Positions 7,572 to 16,981 of a DNA stretch of 64,000 nucleotides are shown here, in pieces. The stretch spans positions 124,001-188,000 of the forward strand of contig NZ_JAEKJZ010000001.1 in assembly GCF_017309185.1 (NCBI RefSeq). Direction: 5' to 3'. Origin of the DNA: Roseibium aggregatum. GTDB lineage: Bacteria; Pseudomonadota; Alphaproteobacteria; Rhizobiales; Stappiaceae. The position numbers were made by a program, and so were the translations under genes. Numbering within the stretch: the first letter of the stretch is position 1; each line of letters begins with the position of its first letter. Under the pieces are notes generated by a model, which saw only the letters and a list, made by a program, of their open reading frames with translations, had not been told where the DNA came from and did no database searches.

Positions 7572-9271
7572 GTCCGAGACACTCCCATGGCGGTCCGGTT
7601 GCGGTAGACCAGAGAGGGGATCAGCGCCGCGAGGCTGAAGCCGGCAAGCGGTATCATCAGTTGCAGAACGGCGTAAACGGCCGCGACCTGGCGGTTTCCG
7701 CCGCTGGCCAGCGCGACGCTTTCCGTCGTGACTGTCACGATCCGGCCCGCCCCGATCAAAAGCGTGGGCAGATACTGTCCGACGGAGACGGCGGCGGCAA
7801 CCGCGAAGGTAACCAGGACCGGACGCAGCAGAAGGGGAAACCGAACCTGCCAGAAAATACGCGCCTGCGAGGCTCCGAGAGAGGAAGCCGCCTTGGTGTA
7901 GCGCGGATCGAGCCGGTACCACGGATCGCTCAAGGCGAGATAGGCATAGGGAAAGACGAACACCAGATGGGCCAGTAGGACGGCGAAAAAGCTGCCGTTC
8001 AGACCCATGACCAGAAACAGCATGTTGAGACCGAACAGAAAGCCGATTTGCGGGATCAGCAGGGGCATGAAAAAGAGGGCGTTCAGCCGGCGGCTTCTGT
8101 TTTTCTGGTGCGTATTGCGCGTTTCGAGCAGCCAGAGGGTGAGCGCGGTTGCCGCGAAGGCCGCGGCGATTGCGAGCAAAACGGTCGCCAGCAATGCCGG
8201 ACCGCCCATGCCGATGGCGTCGCCGGCACGGGCGGCGTCCCAACGCTGAGGCAGGGCGGCGGGAAACCACCAGGACTTCGCCACGGACCAGAGCCCGAGC
8301 AGGCCCATGGACAGGACCATGGCGGCTGCGACGAGCGCCATGAGAACAAGTCCGGCTCCGCGTAGGGCTCTGTCCCGCCGGAAGCGCCAGCCGCGTGTGG
8401 AGCTGGCGGTCGTGACGGCCGAAACGGCTTTTTCCAGGACAAGATAGACGAGAAGCGCGGCGGCACTGACGGCAAGTTGCAGCAGGGTTCCGGCGGAGGC
8501 CATAAGACGTTTGGCGAGATCCGGATCGTTCATCCATTGCACGAGCCGGGGTGCGAGAGGCGGCGGTGTGGTCGGCCCGAGAATTTCGGCAACGTCGACC
8601 ACAGACGTGGCATAGGCGATCACGGCAAGCATCGGCAGCCGGATCAACGGATAGATCTGCGGCAAAACGGCCGTAAGAAACCCTGCCACCCGTCCGTAGC
8701 CGAGACTTCTTGCCGCCTTGGCATACTCCTGGACATGAGGCCGGTTGAGGGCGGCAAGCGTCATCAGGAACAAGAACGGCACTTCCTTTGCCACGAGAGC
8801 GAACGTCAGGGACAGGCCGTAGGGGTCCTGAAGGATCAGGATATCCGGAGGGCGGCTCCAGCCGGTTGCCCAGGGCGAGAGGAGACGGACCAGAAAGCCG
8901 GATGGTGCGATCAGGAAGGCAAGACCGATCGCCGCCGCCGCATGGGGCACCGACAGCAGCGGAGACAGAAAACGGGAAAGGCGCCGGAAGGTTTTCGTGC
9001 CGGACCAGCCGGCGGTGAACAGCAGCACGATGGCGAGCGACAGCAACGAGGTGGCCAGACCGGTGCCGAAGCTGAGCGCCGCGGAACGGCTCAGCCCGGG
9101 CGTGGCAACAAGCTGACGGAAGGCATCGAGGTTGAGCGTGTCGAAGCCGAGAACCGGCAGGTATCCGAAGGCCGGCAGAAGCGTGCCGGCGAGCCCCGCC
9201 AGAACCGGTCCGAGCAGCAGGCCCGTTGCGAGGACCGTTGGCAGGTCCGGTCTGGCGTTCCCGGGCGGCAA
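7568..9271 (-). CDS. ABC transporter permease, two fused BPD domains (YnjC-like)
   Basis: The 567-residue protein is an internal duplication. Two binding-protein-dependent permease domains, each with about six hydrophobic helices, are separated near residue 290 by a charged linker. Each half carries an EAA-like cytoplasmic loop, for example SLGASQARIFWQVRFPLLLRP in the second half. The only reasonable start is TTG at 9271, 6 nt after the binding-protein stop. It is somewhat longer than E. coli YnjC. It forms the membrane channel with the downstream ATPase. Confidence 0.9.
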   Translation of the reverse strand: MPPGNARPDLPTVLATGLLLGPVLAGLAGTLLPAFGYLPVLGFDTLNLDAFRQLVATPGLSRSAALSFGTGLATSLLSLAIVLLFTAGWSGTKTFRRLSRFLSPLLSVPHAAAAIGLAFLIAPSGFLVRLLSPWATGWSRPPDILILQDPYGLSLTFALVAKEVPFLFLMTLAALNRPHVQEYAKAARSLGYGRVAGFLTAVLPQIYPLIRLPMLAVIAYATSVVDVAEILGPTTPPPLAPRLVQWMNDPDLAKRLMASAGTLLQLAVSAAALLVYLVLEKAVSAVTTASSTRGWRFRRDRALRGAGLVLMALVAAAMVLSMGLLGLWSVAKSWWFPAALPQRWDAARAGDAIGMGGPALLATVLLAIAAAFAATALTLWLLETRNTHQKNRSRRLNALFFMPLLIPQIGFLFGLNMLFLVMGLNGSFFAVLLAHLVFVFPYAYLALSDPWYRLDPRYTKAASSLGASQARIFWQVRFPLLLRPVLVTFAVAAAVSVGQYLPTLLIGAGRIVTVTTESVALASGGNRQVAAVYAVLQLMIPLAGFSLAALIPSLVYRNRTAMGVSRT

Positions 9272-9277
9272 GGACCC

Positions 9278-10507
9278 TTACTCGCCCTGCGCGCCGTAAC
9301 GCGCGCTCCAGGCTTCTTCCAGCGCGCTGACCCAGCTCGGATGCGGCTCCGGCAGCACGGGGCCGAGGTCTTCCGGAGACAGTGTCGCCACGCCGAGGTC
9401 GACCCGTTCGAACCGGGCTCTTTCTTCGGCAGGCAGCGCGTCGACCTTCAGGACCGTCGGGTCACCCCAGATTTCGGGATCCTGCTTGCGGGACTGGGCC
9501 AGCGGGCTCAAAAGAAAATCGGCCAACACCTGAGCCCCCTCCCGAGCGGAACTGTTGAACGGGATCGCGACGAAATGGGTGTTGCCGATGGTGCCGCCGT
9601 CGAGCACGAACGTGCGCACGGTCTCCGGCAGTTCGCCGTTGGCGATGGCGCCGGAGGCATCTCCGGGATTGAAGGAAAAGGCAATGTCCAACTCGCCGTC
9701 GGCCAGAAGCTGGCGCATATGGGCGGCGTTTTTCGGAAAGGCCTCGCCCTGTCGCCAGAGATAGGGGTGCAGCGCATCCAGATAGGCAAAGAGCGGTGCG
9801 CTCACCTCAGCGAAAGTCGCCGGGATAGCCGGTCCGGACAGGAAAGCCGGATCCTGAACGGTGTTGATCAGCACCTGCTTCAAGAAGGTGGTGCCGTGGA
9901 AATTCGGCGGCTGGGGATAGGCGATCCGGCCCGGGTTATTTTTCGCGAACTCAAGAAGGGCGTCGAGCGAGGTCGGCGGCGTTTCGAGGCGCGCGCTGTC
10001 ATACATGAAGACAAGCTTGGCCATGCCCCAGGGGCTTTCCAGCCCGTCCGTCGGCACCGTGAAATCCACCTTGACCGTCGGCTTGTTTTCAACGTCGACA
10101 TTGCGCCAGTTCGGCAGGTCTTCCGCCCAACCGGACGCGGCCAGCAGCCCGTTTTCCTTCATGGCGGCGAAATTCTCGCCGTTGATCCAGATGAGATCGA
10201 CCGCGCCTCCGGAGGTTTTGCCGACGGATTTTTCCGCAAGCACCTGAGAGACGACGGAAGCCGTGTCGCTGACCTTCACATGCACGACGCGCACGCCATA
10301 GGCGTTGTTCACCTCCCGAGCGGCCCACTGGATATAGGCATTGATCCGCGGCTCGCCGCCCCAGGCGTGAAAATAGACCGTCTGACCCTTGGCCTTGTCG
10401 AGAACGTCCTGCCAGTCACTGCTCGGGGTTTGATCCTGGGCGCAGGCAATGACCGGTGCCAGGATGGTTCCGAGTAAAAAAAGACCGGCGGCAAACAGTC
10501 GTTTCAT
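9278..10507 (-). CDS. ABC transporter substrate-binding protein (YnjB-like)
   Basis: The 409-residue protein starts with a signal peptide ending near VIACAQDQ. The mature part has the YnjB-family landmarks FHAWGGEPRINAYIQWAA and DLIWINGENFAAMKENGL, typical of the class of periplasmic binding proteins that includes thiamine, iron and spermidine/putrescine receptors. It is the first gene of a three-gene importer operon. The ligand is not established for this family. The 105-nt leader shows no recognisable TPP or cobalamin riboswitch core. Confidence 0.9.
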   Translation of the reverse strand: MKRLFAAGLFLLGTILAPVIACAQDQTPSSDWQDVLDKAKGQTVYFHAWGGEPRINAYIQWAAREVNNAYGVRVVHVKVSDTASVVSQVLAEKSVGKTSGGAVDLIWINGENFAAMKENGLLAASGWAEDLPNWRNVDVENKPTVKVDFTVPTDGLESPWGMAKLVFMYDSARLETPPTSLDALLEFAKNNPGRIAYPQPPNFHGTTFLKQVLINTVQDPAFLSGPAIPATFAEVSAPLFAYLDALHPYLWRQGEAFPKNAAHMRQLLADGELDIAFSFNPGDASGAIANGELPETVRTFVLDGGTIGNTHFVAIPFNSSAREGAQVLADFLLSPLAQSRKQDPEIWGDPTVLKVDALPAEERARFERVDLGVATLSPEDLGPVLPEPHPSWVSALEEAWSARYGAQGE

Positions 10508-10612
10508 CTGACTTCCTCTTGCATTTTCATCAGGGGCCTTCCCTCGCGCAGTCCACAGGACACCGTCAAGACAAGGCTTTGTGAAGGCGGTTCAAGATCT
10601 GGAAGGATCGGC

Positions 10613-11068
10613 TCACACCGGCAGGATATGCGTATCCTTGATCTCTTCCATCACCGCGTAGGTGTGGGTTTCGCGGACGCCGGGAAGCGCCAGCACCACG
10701 TCGGAGAGGAAGGCCCGGTAGGCCTCCATGTCCTTGACACGGCTCTTCATAAGATAGTCGAAGCCCCCGGCCACCATATGGCACTCCAGAATATCGCGCG
10801 AGCGCTCCACCGCCAGCTTGAACGCGTCGAAGATTTCCGGCGAGGTGCGGTCGAGGCGGATCTCGACGAAGACCAGGAGACCGCGTTCCACTTTACGCGG
10901 GTCGAGCGTTGCGGAGAAACCCTCGATGTAGCCGTCTCGGACCAGACGCTTCATGCGTTCCGCCGTCGCGGTCGCCGACAGGTTCACCCGTTCCGACAGA
11001 TCCGTGTTGGTGATCCGCCCGTCCTCCTGAAGAACCTTCAGAATCCGCCGGTCAGTCGTATCGAGCAT
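10613..11068 (-). CDS. putR: Lrp/AsnC family transcriptional regulator, probable proline-responsive activator of putA
   Basis: Starting at ATG 11068, the protein has 151 residues: an N-terminal winged helix-turn-helix (TNTDLSERVNLSATATAERMKRL) and a C-terminal RAM/AsnC effector domain (GGFDYLMKSRVKDMEAY). A longer frame to 11110 is open but would extend over the promoter. It is transcribed divergently from putA across about 140 nt. This is the arrangement in which PutR activates putA in response to proline in other alphaproteobacteria. The assignment as PutR rests on family plus context. Confidence 0.85.
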   Translation of the reverse strand: MLDTTDRRILKVLQEDGRITNTDLSERVNLSATATAERMKRLVRDGYIEGFSATLDPRKVERGLLVFVEIRLDRTSPEIFDAFKLAVERSRDILECHMVAGGFDYLMKSRVKDMEAYRAFLSDVVLALPGVRETHTYAVMEEIKDTHILPV

Positions 11069-11113
11069 AGTGATTTTCTCTAAAATTGTAGTATGAGACG
11101 AGAATATCACTAA

Positions 11114-11125
11114 TTTGATATCAAA
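11114..11125. promoter_or_regulatory. Perfect palindrome in the putR-putA intergenic region
   Basis: TTTGATATCAAA is a perfect 12-bp palindrome, 84 nt before the putA start and 45 nt before the putR start, in an AT-rich stretch. An Lrp-type dimer could bind here to control both promoters. The palindrome is seen; its function is inferred. Confidence 0.4.
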
Positions 11126-11208
11126 AAACAGTGTTTATCGGCCATCGGCATGAGGTAATTTAGGGAAATTTCAATTTTCGATCCCACGGGGTCTTTTGGG
11201 AGCAGCTC

Positions 11209-14200
11209 ATGACCGCATCCTCCGCAGCAAAGAAGACGATGGACAGCGTTGAACTCGAACCGTTCCGCGCCGATTACGCCCCCGACGACAGAAAACTTGT
11301 CGAAGCGCTTCTGAAGGAGGCCAAGGGCGATCCCGTGGTGGAAAAGCTGATCGACCAGCGTGCCCGGGGCTATGTCGAAGACATGCGCTCGGTGCAGGTC
11401 GGTCTCGGCGGCGTCGAGGACTTCATGCGGGAGTTCGGCCTGACCACGCGCGAAGGTCTCGCAATGATGGTTCTCGCCGAGGCGCTGCTGCGGGTTCCGG
11501 ATGCCACCACCGCCGACAAGCTGATCGAGGACAAGCTGGCCGCCGCCCGGTTCGACGACCCGTCCGGCCCCAAATCCGACACCTGGCTGGTCTCCGCGTC
11601 GTCCTGGGCGCTGGGCGTCACCTCCCGCCTGCTGCATCCGGGCGACACGCCGCAAAGCATTCTCTCCAGCTTGGTCAAGCGCATGGGCATGCCGACCGTG
11701 CGGGTGGCGACCCGCAAGGCGATGCAGCTTCTGGGGCACCAGTTCGTTCTGGGCGAAACCATCCAGAAGGCGCTTGAGCGCGCCAAGGCCCAGCAGGCCA
11801 AGGGCTATCGCTATTCCTACGACATGCTGGGCGAGGGCGCGCGCACCCGGAAGGATGCCGAGCGCTATTTCCAGTCCTACGCCAACGCGATCGAGGCAAT
11901 CGGCAAGGCCGCCGGCGACAAGCCGCTGCCGGACCGTCCGGGGATTTCCGTCAAGCTTTCCGCGCTTCATCCGCGCTATCAGGCCGTCAACGGCGATCGG
12001 GTGCGCGACGAACTCCTGCCGAAGCTGCGTGAACTGGTTCAGATGGCCAAGGACCGCAATCTGAACTTCACCGTGGATGCCGAAGAGGCCGACCGGCTGG
12101 AAATTTCGCTCGATGTCATCGCCGCGCTCCTGAACGACCCGGTGACTGAAGGCTGGGACGGTTTCGGCCTGGCGGTTCAGGCTTACCAGAAGCGCGGCAT
12201 TCACGTGATCGACTGGCTGGTCAACGCGGCGCGCAAGACCAATCGCAAGATGATGGTCCGCCTCGTGAAGGGCGCTTATTGGGACACGGAAATCAAGCAC
12301 GCGCAGGAAGGCGGTGCAGAAGGTTATCCGGTCTTCACCCGCAAGGCCGCGACCGATCTCTCCTATCTGTGCTGCGCCAAGCGCATGCTGGCGGCCCGCG
12401 ACGTGCTTTACCCGCAGTTCGCCACCCATAACGCCCTGACCATCGCCCAGATCGTCGAACTCGCGGGCGGTTCGTCCGAAGGCTACGAGTTCCAGCGCCT
12501 CCACGGCATGGGTGAGAGCCTCTACAAGTCCGTCTGCGAACGCGACGGCTTTCCCTGCCGCATCTACGCGCCCGTCGGCGGACACAAGGACCTGCTCGCC
12601 TATCTGGTTCGCCGGCTTCTGGAAAACGGCGCCAACTCCTCCTTTGTCACCATTGTCGGCGATACATCGGTTCCGACCGAAGCACTGCTGAAGCGGCCGG
12701 GCGAAATTCTCGACAACGGTCATCATGCGGTCAACCGCTCCATTCCGCTGCCGAAGGATCTTTATGGCGAAAGCCGTGACAACTCCGAAGGGGTCGAATT
12801 CGGCTGGGCCACCGAGCGCAACATGCTCGTCGACGGCATGGCGAAATTCCAGCCGCCTTTCACCGATGCGCATCCGCTTGGCAAGGGGGTGGCGAAAGAG
12901 GGCGAAGCTCATCCGGTATTCGCTCCGATGGACGGCACGACCAGGGTCGGAACCGTCACCTTCGCGACCCGCGACACGGCCGGCAAGGCGATGGAAGTCG
13001 CGCAGAAGGGCTTCGAAGCCTGGTCGCGCAGACCCGTGGAGGAACGCGCCGCCGCCGTGGCGAAGGTTGGTGATCTTCTGGAGGCCAACCGCGACCGGCT
13101 GATGACGATCCTGTCGCTGGAAGCCGGCAAATGCCTGACCGACGGCATCGCCGAGATCCGCGAGGCGGTGGACTTCTGCCGCTACTACGCCAGCGAAGCC
13201 CTGACCCTGTTCGGCGAAGGCCGGCTGATGCCCGGACCGACCGGCGAGGAAAACCGCTACCGCCATCGCGGCCGGGGCGTCTTTGTTTGTATCTCCCCCT
13301 GGAACTTCCCGCTGGCGATTTATCTCGGCCAGATCAGCGCCGCATTGGTTGCCGGTAACGCGGTCGTTGCCAAACCTGCGGAACAGACGCCGCTGATCGC
13401 CCATGAGACCGCGAAACTGATGTATGAGGCCGGCATTCCGGACGATGCCTTCCTGCTGGTTCCGGGCGAAGGCGAGATCGGCGCGGCCCTGACCTCGCAT
13501 CCGGCCGTCGCCGGCGTTGCCTTCACCGGCTCCACCGAAACAGCCTGGGCGATCAATTCCACGCTCGCAGCCAAGCGCGGCCCGATCGTACCGCTGATCG
13601 CCGAAACCGGCGGCATCAACGCCATGCTTGTGGATGCGACCGCGCTGCCGGAACAGGTCTGCGACGACGTCGTCATGTCCGCCTTCCGCTCCGCCGGCCA
13701 GCGCTGTTCCGCCCTGCGTCTGCTTTATGTGCAGGAGGATGTCGCCGACACCTTGCTGACGATGCTGGAAGGGGCTGCGAAGGAGCTGAAACTCGGCGAT
13801 CCGCGTCTTCCGTCCACCGATATCGGCCCGGTCATCGACGAGGAGGCCCGTGACAATATCCTGTCCCATGTCGATGACATGAAGGAGAGCCAGACGCTGC
13901 GCTACGCCGGTGGAATCCCGTCAGGAAGCCTCGGCAACGGCTCCTGGGTCGCGCCGCATATCATCGAGCTGGACAAGGCCGAAGCCCTGACCCGCGAGGT
14001 CTTCGGGCCGGTGCTTCATGTGGTGCGCTACAAGGCCAGGGACATCGACAAGGTGCTGAACCAGATCGCCTCGACTGGCTACGGTCTGACGCTTGGCGTG
14101 CACAGCCGCATCGATGCCACGGTGAAGAAGGTGGTCGACCGGTTGTCCGTCGGCAACGTCTATGTCAACCGCAACACCATCGGCGCCGTTGTCGGCACCC

Positions 14201-14349
14201 AGCCCTTCGGCGGCTCGGGCCTCTCCGGCACTGGCCCGAAGGCCGGCGGCCCGCTCTACCTGACCCGATTCGCGCTGGAACAGGTCGTCTCCATCAACAC
14301 GGCCGCTGCCGGCGGAAACGCCAGCCTGGTTGCGGCGTCGGACGATTGA
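11209..14349 (+). CDS. putA: Bifunctional proline dehydrogenase / L-glutamate gamma-semialdehyde dehydrogenase
   Basis: PutA of 1046 residues oxidises proline to glutamate using an FAD-dependent proline dehydrogenase barrel (roughly residues 150-490, with GVPxR-like FPCRIYAPVGGHKDLLAYLVRR) and an NAD-dependent aldehyde dehydrogenase domain (about 540-1020). The latter shows the catalytic Cys in SAGQRCSALR and the Glu motif AETGGINAM. It lacks the ribbon-helix-helix DNA-binding domain of the 1320-residue enterobacterial PutA, so it is not a self-repressor; the adjacent Lrp-type regulator presumably controls it. GGGAGC precedes the ATG. Confidence 0.97.
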   Translation: MTASSAAKKTMDSVELEPFRADYAPDDRKLVEALLKEAKGDPVVEKLIDQRARGYVEDMRSVQVGLGGVEDFMREFGLTTREGLAMMVLAEALLRVPDATTADKLIEDKLAAARFDDPSGPKSDTWLVSASSWALGVTSRLLHPGDTPQSILSSLVKRMGMPTVRVATRKAMQLLGHQFVLGETIQKALERAKAQQAKGYRYSYDMLGEGARTRKDAERYFQSYANAIEAIGKAAGDKPLPDRPGISVKLSALHPRYQAVNGDRVRDELLPKLRELVQMAKDRNLNFTVDAEEADRLEISLDVIAALLNDPVTEGWDGFGLAVQAYQKRGIHVIDWLVNAARKTNRKMMVRLVKGAYWDTEIKHAQEGGAEGYPVFTRKAATDLSYLCCAKRMLAARDVLYPQFATHNALTIAQIVELAGGSSEGYEFQRLHGMGESLYKSVCERDGFPCRIYAPVGGHKDLLAYLVRRLLENGANSSFVTIVGDTSVPTEALLKRPGEILDNGHHAVNRSIPLPKDLYGESRDNSEGVEFGWATERNMLVDGMAKFQPPFTDAHPLGKGVAKEGEAHPVFAPMDGTTRVGTVTFATRDTAGKAMEVAQKGFEAWSRRPVEERAAAVAKVGDLLEANRDRLMTILSLEAGKCLTDGIAEIREAVDFCRYYASEALTLFGEGRLMPGPTGEENRYRHRGRGVFVCISPWNFPLAIYLGQISAALVAGNAVVAKPAEQTPLIAHETAKLMYEAGIPDDAFLLVPGEGEIGAALTSHPAVAGVAFTGSTETAWAINSTLAAKRGPIVPLIAETGGINAMLVDATALPEQVCDDVVMSAFRSAGQRCSALRLLYVQEDVADTLLTMLEGAAKELKLGDPRLPSTDIGPVIDEEARDNILSHVDDMKESQTLRYAGGIPSGSLGNGSWVAPHIIELDKAEALTREVFGPVLHVVRYKARDIDKVLNQIASTGYGLTLGVHSRIDATVKKVVDRLSVGNVYVNRNTIGAVVGTQPFGGSGLSGTGPKAGGPLYLTRFALEQVVSINTAAAGGNASLVAASDD

Positions 14350-14386
14350 GCGGGACCTGCCAGAAGCGAGTTCAGGCTCTAACTCT

Positions 14387-14425
14387 CCTGTGTCATGCTC
14401 GGACTTGATCCGGGCATGACACAGG
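14387..14425. repeat. Long perfect inverted repeat after putA (REP-like element or terminator)
   Basis: Arms 14387-14398 and 14414-14425 (CCTGTGTCATGC / GCATGACACAGG) are perfectly complementary. The intervening bases continue pairing (CGGA/TCCG, with a T.G pair), leaving a 5-nt loop CTTGA. No U-tract follows directly. The GTCATGC...GGACTTGATCC...GCATGAC composition resembles short dispersed palindromes common between alphaproteobacterial genes; it may also act as an mRNA-end hairpin for the convergent putA and hrpB. Confidence 0.7.
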
Positions 14426-14499
14426 ATGCTTTAAACTGAAATTTTTGGAACCGGGGCGAGTTCCACCCATCGGCTTGTCGTCCCGGTTTGGCGTAAGCC

Positions 14500-16971
14500 T
14501 CAACGCCCCCTCGGCTTTGCCCGCCGCGTCGCTTCAGCGACCGTCGGGTCGTCCGGCCAGGGGTGCTTTGGATAGCGCCCTTTCATGTCAGCCTTCACAT
14601 CCGCCCAGGACCCGGCCCAGAAACCCGGAAGATCCTTCGTGATCTGGATCGGGCGCTGGGCGGGAGAGAGTAGTTCCAGGATCAGCGGCAGGCGTCCATC
14701 GCAGACGCTTGGGTGGTCCTTGAGGCCGAAGAGCTCCTGGACGCGGATGGAGAGCGTCGGTCCCGCCGCAGCGCCGTAGTCGATGGGCACCTTGCTGCCG
14801 GTCGGCGCCGTGAAGTGCGACGGGGCGAGAGCGTCGAGCCGGGACGCGGCGTCATAAGGCAGGAGAGCGGCAAGCGCGTTGCCGATTACGGCCGCGTCGA
14901 TGGCACTGACGCTCGTCAGACCGGCGAGATAGGGCTGAAGCCAGGCTTCCAAGCTTTCGGTCAGCGCCGCGTCGGAGAGGTCCGGCAAATCCTCCGCGCC
15001 GTTTTCCCGAGCATAGCCCACCCGCCTGCGCAGGCGCTGCTGATCCTTGCTCCAGGGAAGGCGGGAAACGCCCCGGCGGCGGATCTCGGCAAGAAGCGCC
15101 TTTTCTACCGCGACCGGATCGGCCGACTGAATTGCCACCGACCGGAGCTCGACAGCCTTGTAACGTGTCACACGCCGGGCCTTGAGTGCTCCATCGCCGC
15201 TGAGCTGGACCTCGTCCTCCTCAACAATGCCCTCACCGAAGAGCTCTTCGATTTCAGCCTTCGAAATCGGCGCGCAGAGCTGAATGCGGCCGCTGGCGGC
15301 TTTCCCTTGTATGTCGGCAACGGTCAGGAAAGGCTCACCCGACAGCGCATGTCCCTGCTCAAGCTCCGCTCCCCGGCCGTTGGCGAGCCGGAAACGGCCT
15401 GTCTGGCCGCGCGCCTGGGCAACCCGGTCGGGATAGGCGAGAGCGAGCAGGAACCCCGCGCTTTCGATGTCGATTGTAGACCCGGAGCCTCCGGCCTGCT
15501 TCAGCCAGCGCTCGGCCAGCGCCCGGCCGTCCTTCGCTCGCTGGCTCTTGTCGTGGCGCAGCGCCTGCAGGCGCGCGCGCATATCCGGATCGCGGCCGCC
15601 GAGGCCGGGTTCCGACAGGATGAGAGCGATAAGCGCCGCAGTATAGCCGAGGCCCCGGGCGTTTCCCTCGATCAGCATATGCGCCAGACGCGGATGAAGC
15701 GGCAGACGGGCAAGGGTCTTGCCCGCTTCACTGAGCCGGCCTGCGCCATCAAGTGCGTGAAGGTCTTGCAACAGAACTTTGGCCTCGATCCAGGCCGCCT
15801 GCGGTGGCGGGTCGGGGAAGGTCAGGGCGGACGGATCGAGCGTTCCCCATGCCGCGAGGTCCAGGACCAGGCCGGTCAGATCGGCTTCCAGGATTTCCGG
15901 CGCTTCGGCCGCAGGCAGCGCGGTTGTTTGCGCCTCGTCCCAGAGCCGGTAACAGACCCCGGGCTCCGTCCGGCCCGCGCGGCCCCGGCGCTGGTCCGCC
16001 GATGCTCTGGAAACGCGCACAGTTTCAAGCCGGGTCAGGCCGGTCTGCGGCTCGTATTTCGGAACCCGTGCCAGGCCGCTGTCGATGACCACGCGCACGC
16101 CTTCGATGGTGAGCGAGGTTTGCGCGATAGCGCTGGCGAGAACGATTTTCCGGGTTCCTTCCGCTGCGGGGCTGATGGCCGCGTCCTGCGCCCTTGCGTC
16201 CAGGCCGCCGTAAAGCGGTGCGATCCGGCAATGGGCCGGCACCTCGCCGGCCAGAAGTTCGGCGGTCCGCCGGATCTCGCCCTGGCCGGGCAGAAACACG
16301 AGGACCGAGCCGGTCTCTTCCGAAAGCGCCTTTCGGACGGCTCGGGCAACCTGCGGCTCGATCCGTTGTTTCGGATCGCGGCCCAGATAGCGTGTCTCGA
16401 CCGGGAAACTGCGGCCCTTGCTCTCGATAACCGGTGCGTCGCCGAGCAACTTCGAGATACTTGCGGCGTCGAGCGTGGCCGACATGGGCAGGAGGCGCAG
16501 GTCTTCCCGGAGCGCGGATTGCACATCGAGAGCGAGCGCCAGTCCCAGATCGCCGTCGAGCGAACGCTCGTGAAATTCATCGAACAGGATGGCGGCAACG
16601 CCGGTCAGTTCCGGATCGTCCAGGATCAGCCGGGTGAAGACCCCTTCGGTGATGATTTCGATCCGGGTTCGCGCGCTGACCCGCGTTTCCATGCGCACCC
16701 GGTAGCCGACGGTCTCGCCGGGTTTCTCGCCAAGCTCTTCCGCCATGCGCCTTGCGGCGGCCCGCGCCGCGAGCCGGCGGGGTTCAAGCACCAGGATCTT
16801 GCCGTGCCCCCGCCAGGACGCATTCAAGAGCGCAAGCGGCACGCGGGTGGTCTTGCCGGCGCCCGGTTCGGCGACGAGAACCGCGTTAGATGCGCTCTCC
16901 AGGGTCTGAAGCAGGTCGCGGAGAACGCCATCGATCGGCAGCGGTGTTCCGAAGGCGGCAGGGGTATTCAT
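14500..16971 (-). CDS. hrpB: ATP-dependent RNA helicase HrpB
   Basis: The protein is 823 residues with the start taken at ATG 16971 (MNTPAAFGTPLPIDGVL), matching the usual HrpB length. An upstream extension overlaps glk and is unlikely. Motifs: Walker A AEPGAGKTTRVP, DEFHERS (DExH box), SAT (MSATLD) and the C-terminal helicase motif QRRGRAGRTEPG, followed by HA2-like and HrpB-specific C-terminal regions. It is a cytoplasmic DEAH-type helicase of unclear physiological role in most bacteria. It sits 10 nt after glk on the same strand, so it is probably the last gene of mgsA-glk-hrpB. Confidence 0.95.
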   Translation of the reverse strand: MNTPAAFGTPLPIDGVLRDLLQTLESASNAVLVAEPGAGKTTRVPLALLNASWRGHGKILVLEPRRLAARAAARRMAEELGEKPGETVGYRVRMETRVSARTRIEIITEGVFTRLILDDPELTGVAAILFDEFHERSLDGDLGLALALDVQSALREDLRLLPMSATLDAASISKLLGDAPVIESKGRSFPVETRYLGRDPKQRIEPQVARAVRKALSEETGSVLVFLPGQGEIRRTAELLAGEVPAHCRIAPLYGGLDARAQDAAISPAAEGTRKIVLASAIAQTSLTIEGVRVVIDSGLARVPKYEPQTGLTRLETVRVSRASADQRRGRAGRTEPGVCYRLWDEAQTTALPAAEAPEILEADLTGLVLDLAAWGTLDPSALTFPDPPPQAAWIEAKVLLQDLHALDGAGRLSEAGKTLARLPLHPRLAHMLIEGNARGLGYTAALIALILSEPGLGGRDPDMRARLQALRHDKSQRAKDGRALAERWLKQAGGSGSTIDIESAGFLLALAYPDRVAQARGQTGRFRLANGRGAELEQGHALSGEPFLTVADIQGKAASGRIQLCAPISKAEIEELFGEGIVEEDEVQLSGDGALKARRVTRYKAVELRSVAIQSADPVAVEKALLAEIRRRGVSRLPWSKDQQRLRRRVGYARENGAEDLPDLSDAALTESLEAWLQPYLAGLTSVSAIDAAVIGNALAALLPYDAASRLDALAPSHFTAPTGSKVPIDYGAAAGPTLSIRVQELFGLKDHPSVCDGRLPLILELLSPAQRPIQITKDLPGFWAGSWADVKADMKGRYPKHPWPDDPTVAEATRRAKPRGR

Positions 16972-16981
16972 CGATCCTCGG

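Noticed and set aside
7572-8537. N-terminal extension of the YnjD-like ATPase frame through the permease gene
   Set aside because: The ATP-binding cassette begins normally at 7571 with an ATGA overlap; the upstream part of the frame is out-of-frame permease sequence rich in Arg/Pro.
8477-10477. Plus-strand frame of about 666 codons opposite the YnjBCD-like genes
   Set aside because: Antisense to a permease and binding protein whose order and motifs are coherent; the frame has a highly charged low-complexity translation.
10508-10612. Possible TPP or cobalamin riboswitch in the ynjB leader
   Set aside because: Conserved core strings of either class are not present in order on the minus strand; only a small GTCC/GGAC hairpin is visible.
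11110-13869. Very long open frame (about 919 codons) on the minus strand opposite putA
   Set aside because: It is antisense to a clear PutA with intact catalytic motifs; long antisense frames are expected in a GC-rich genome with strong third-position bias, and the translation shows no family motif.
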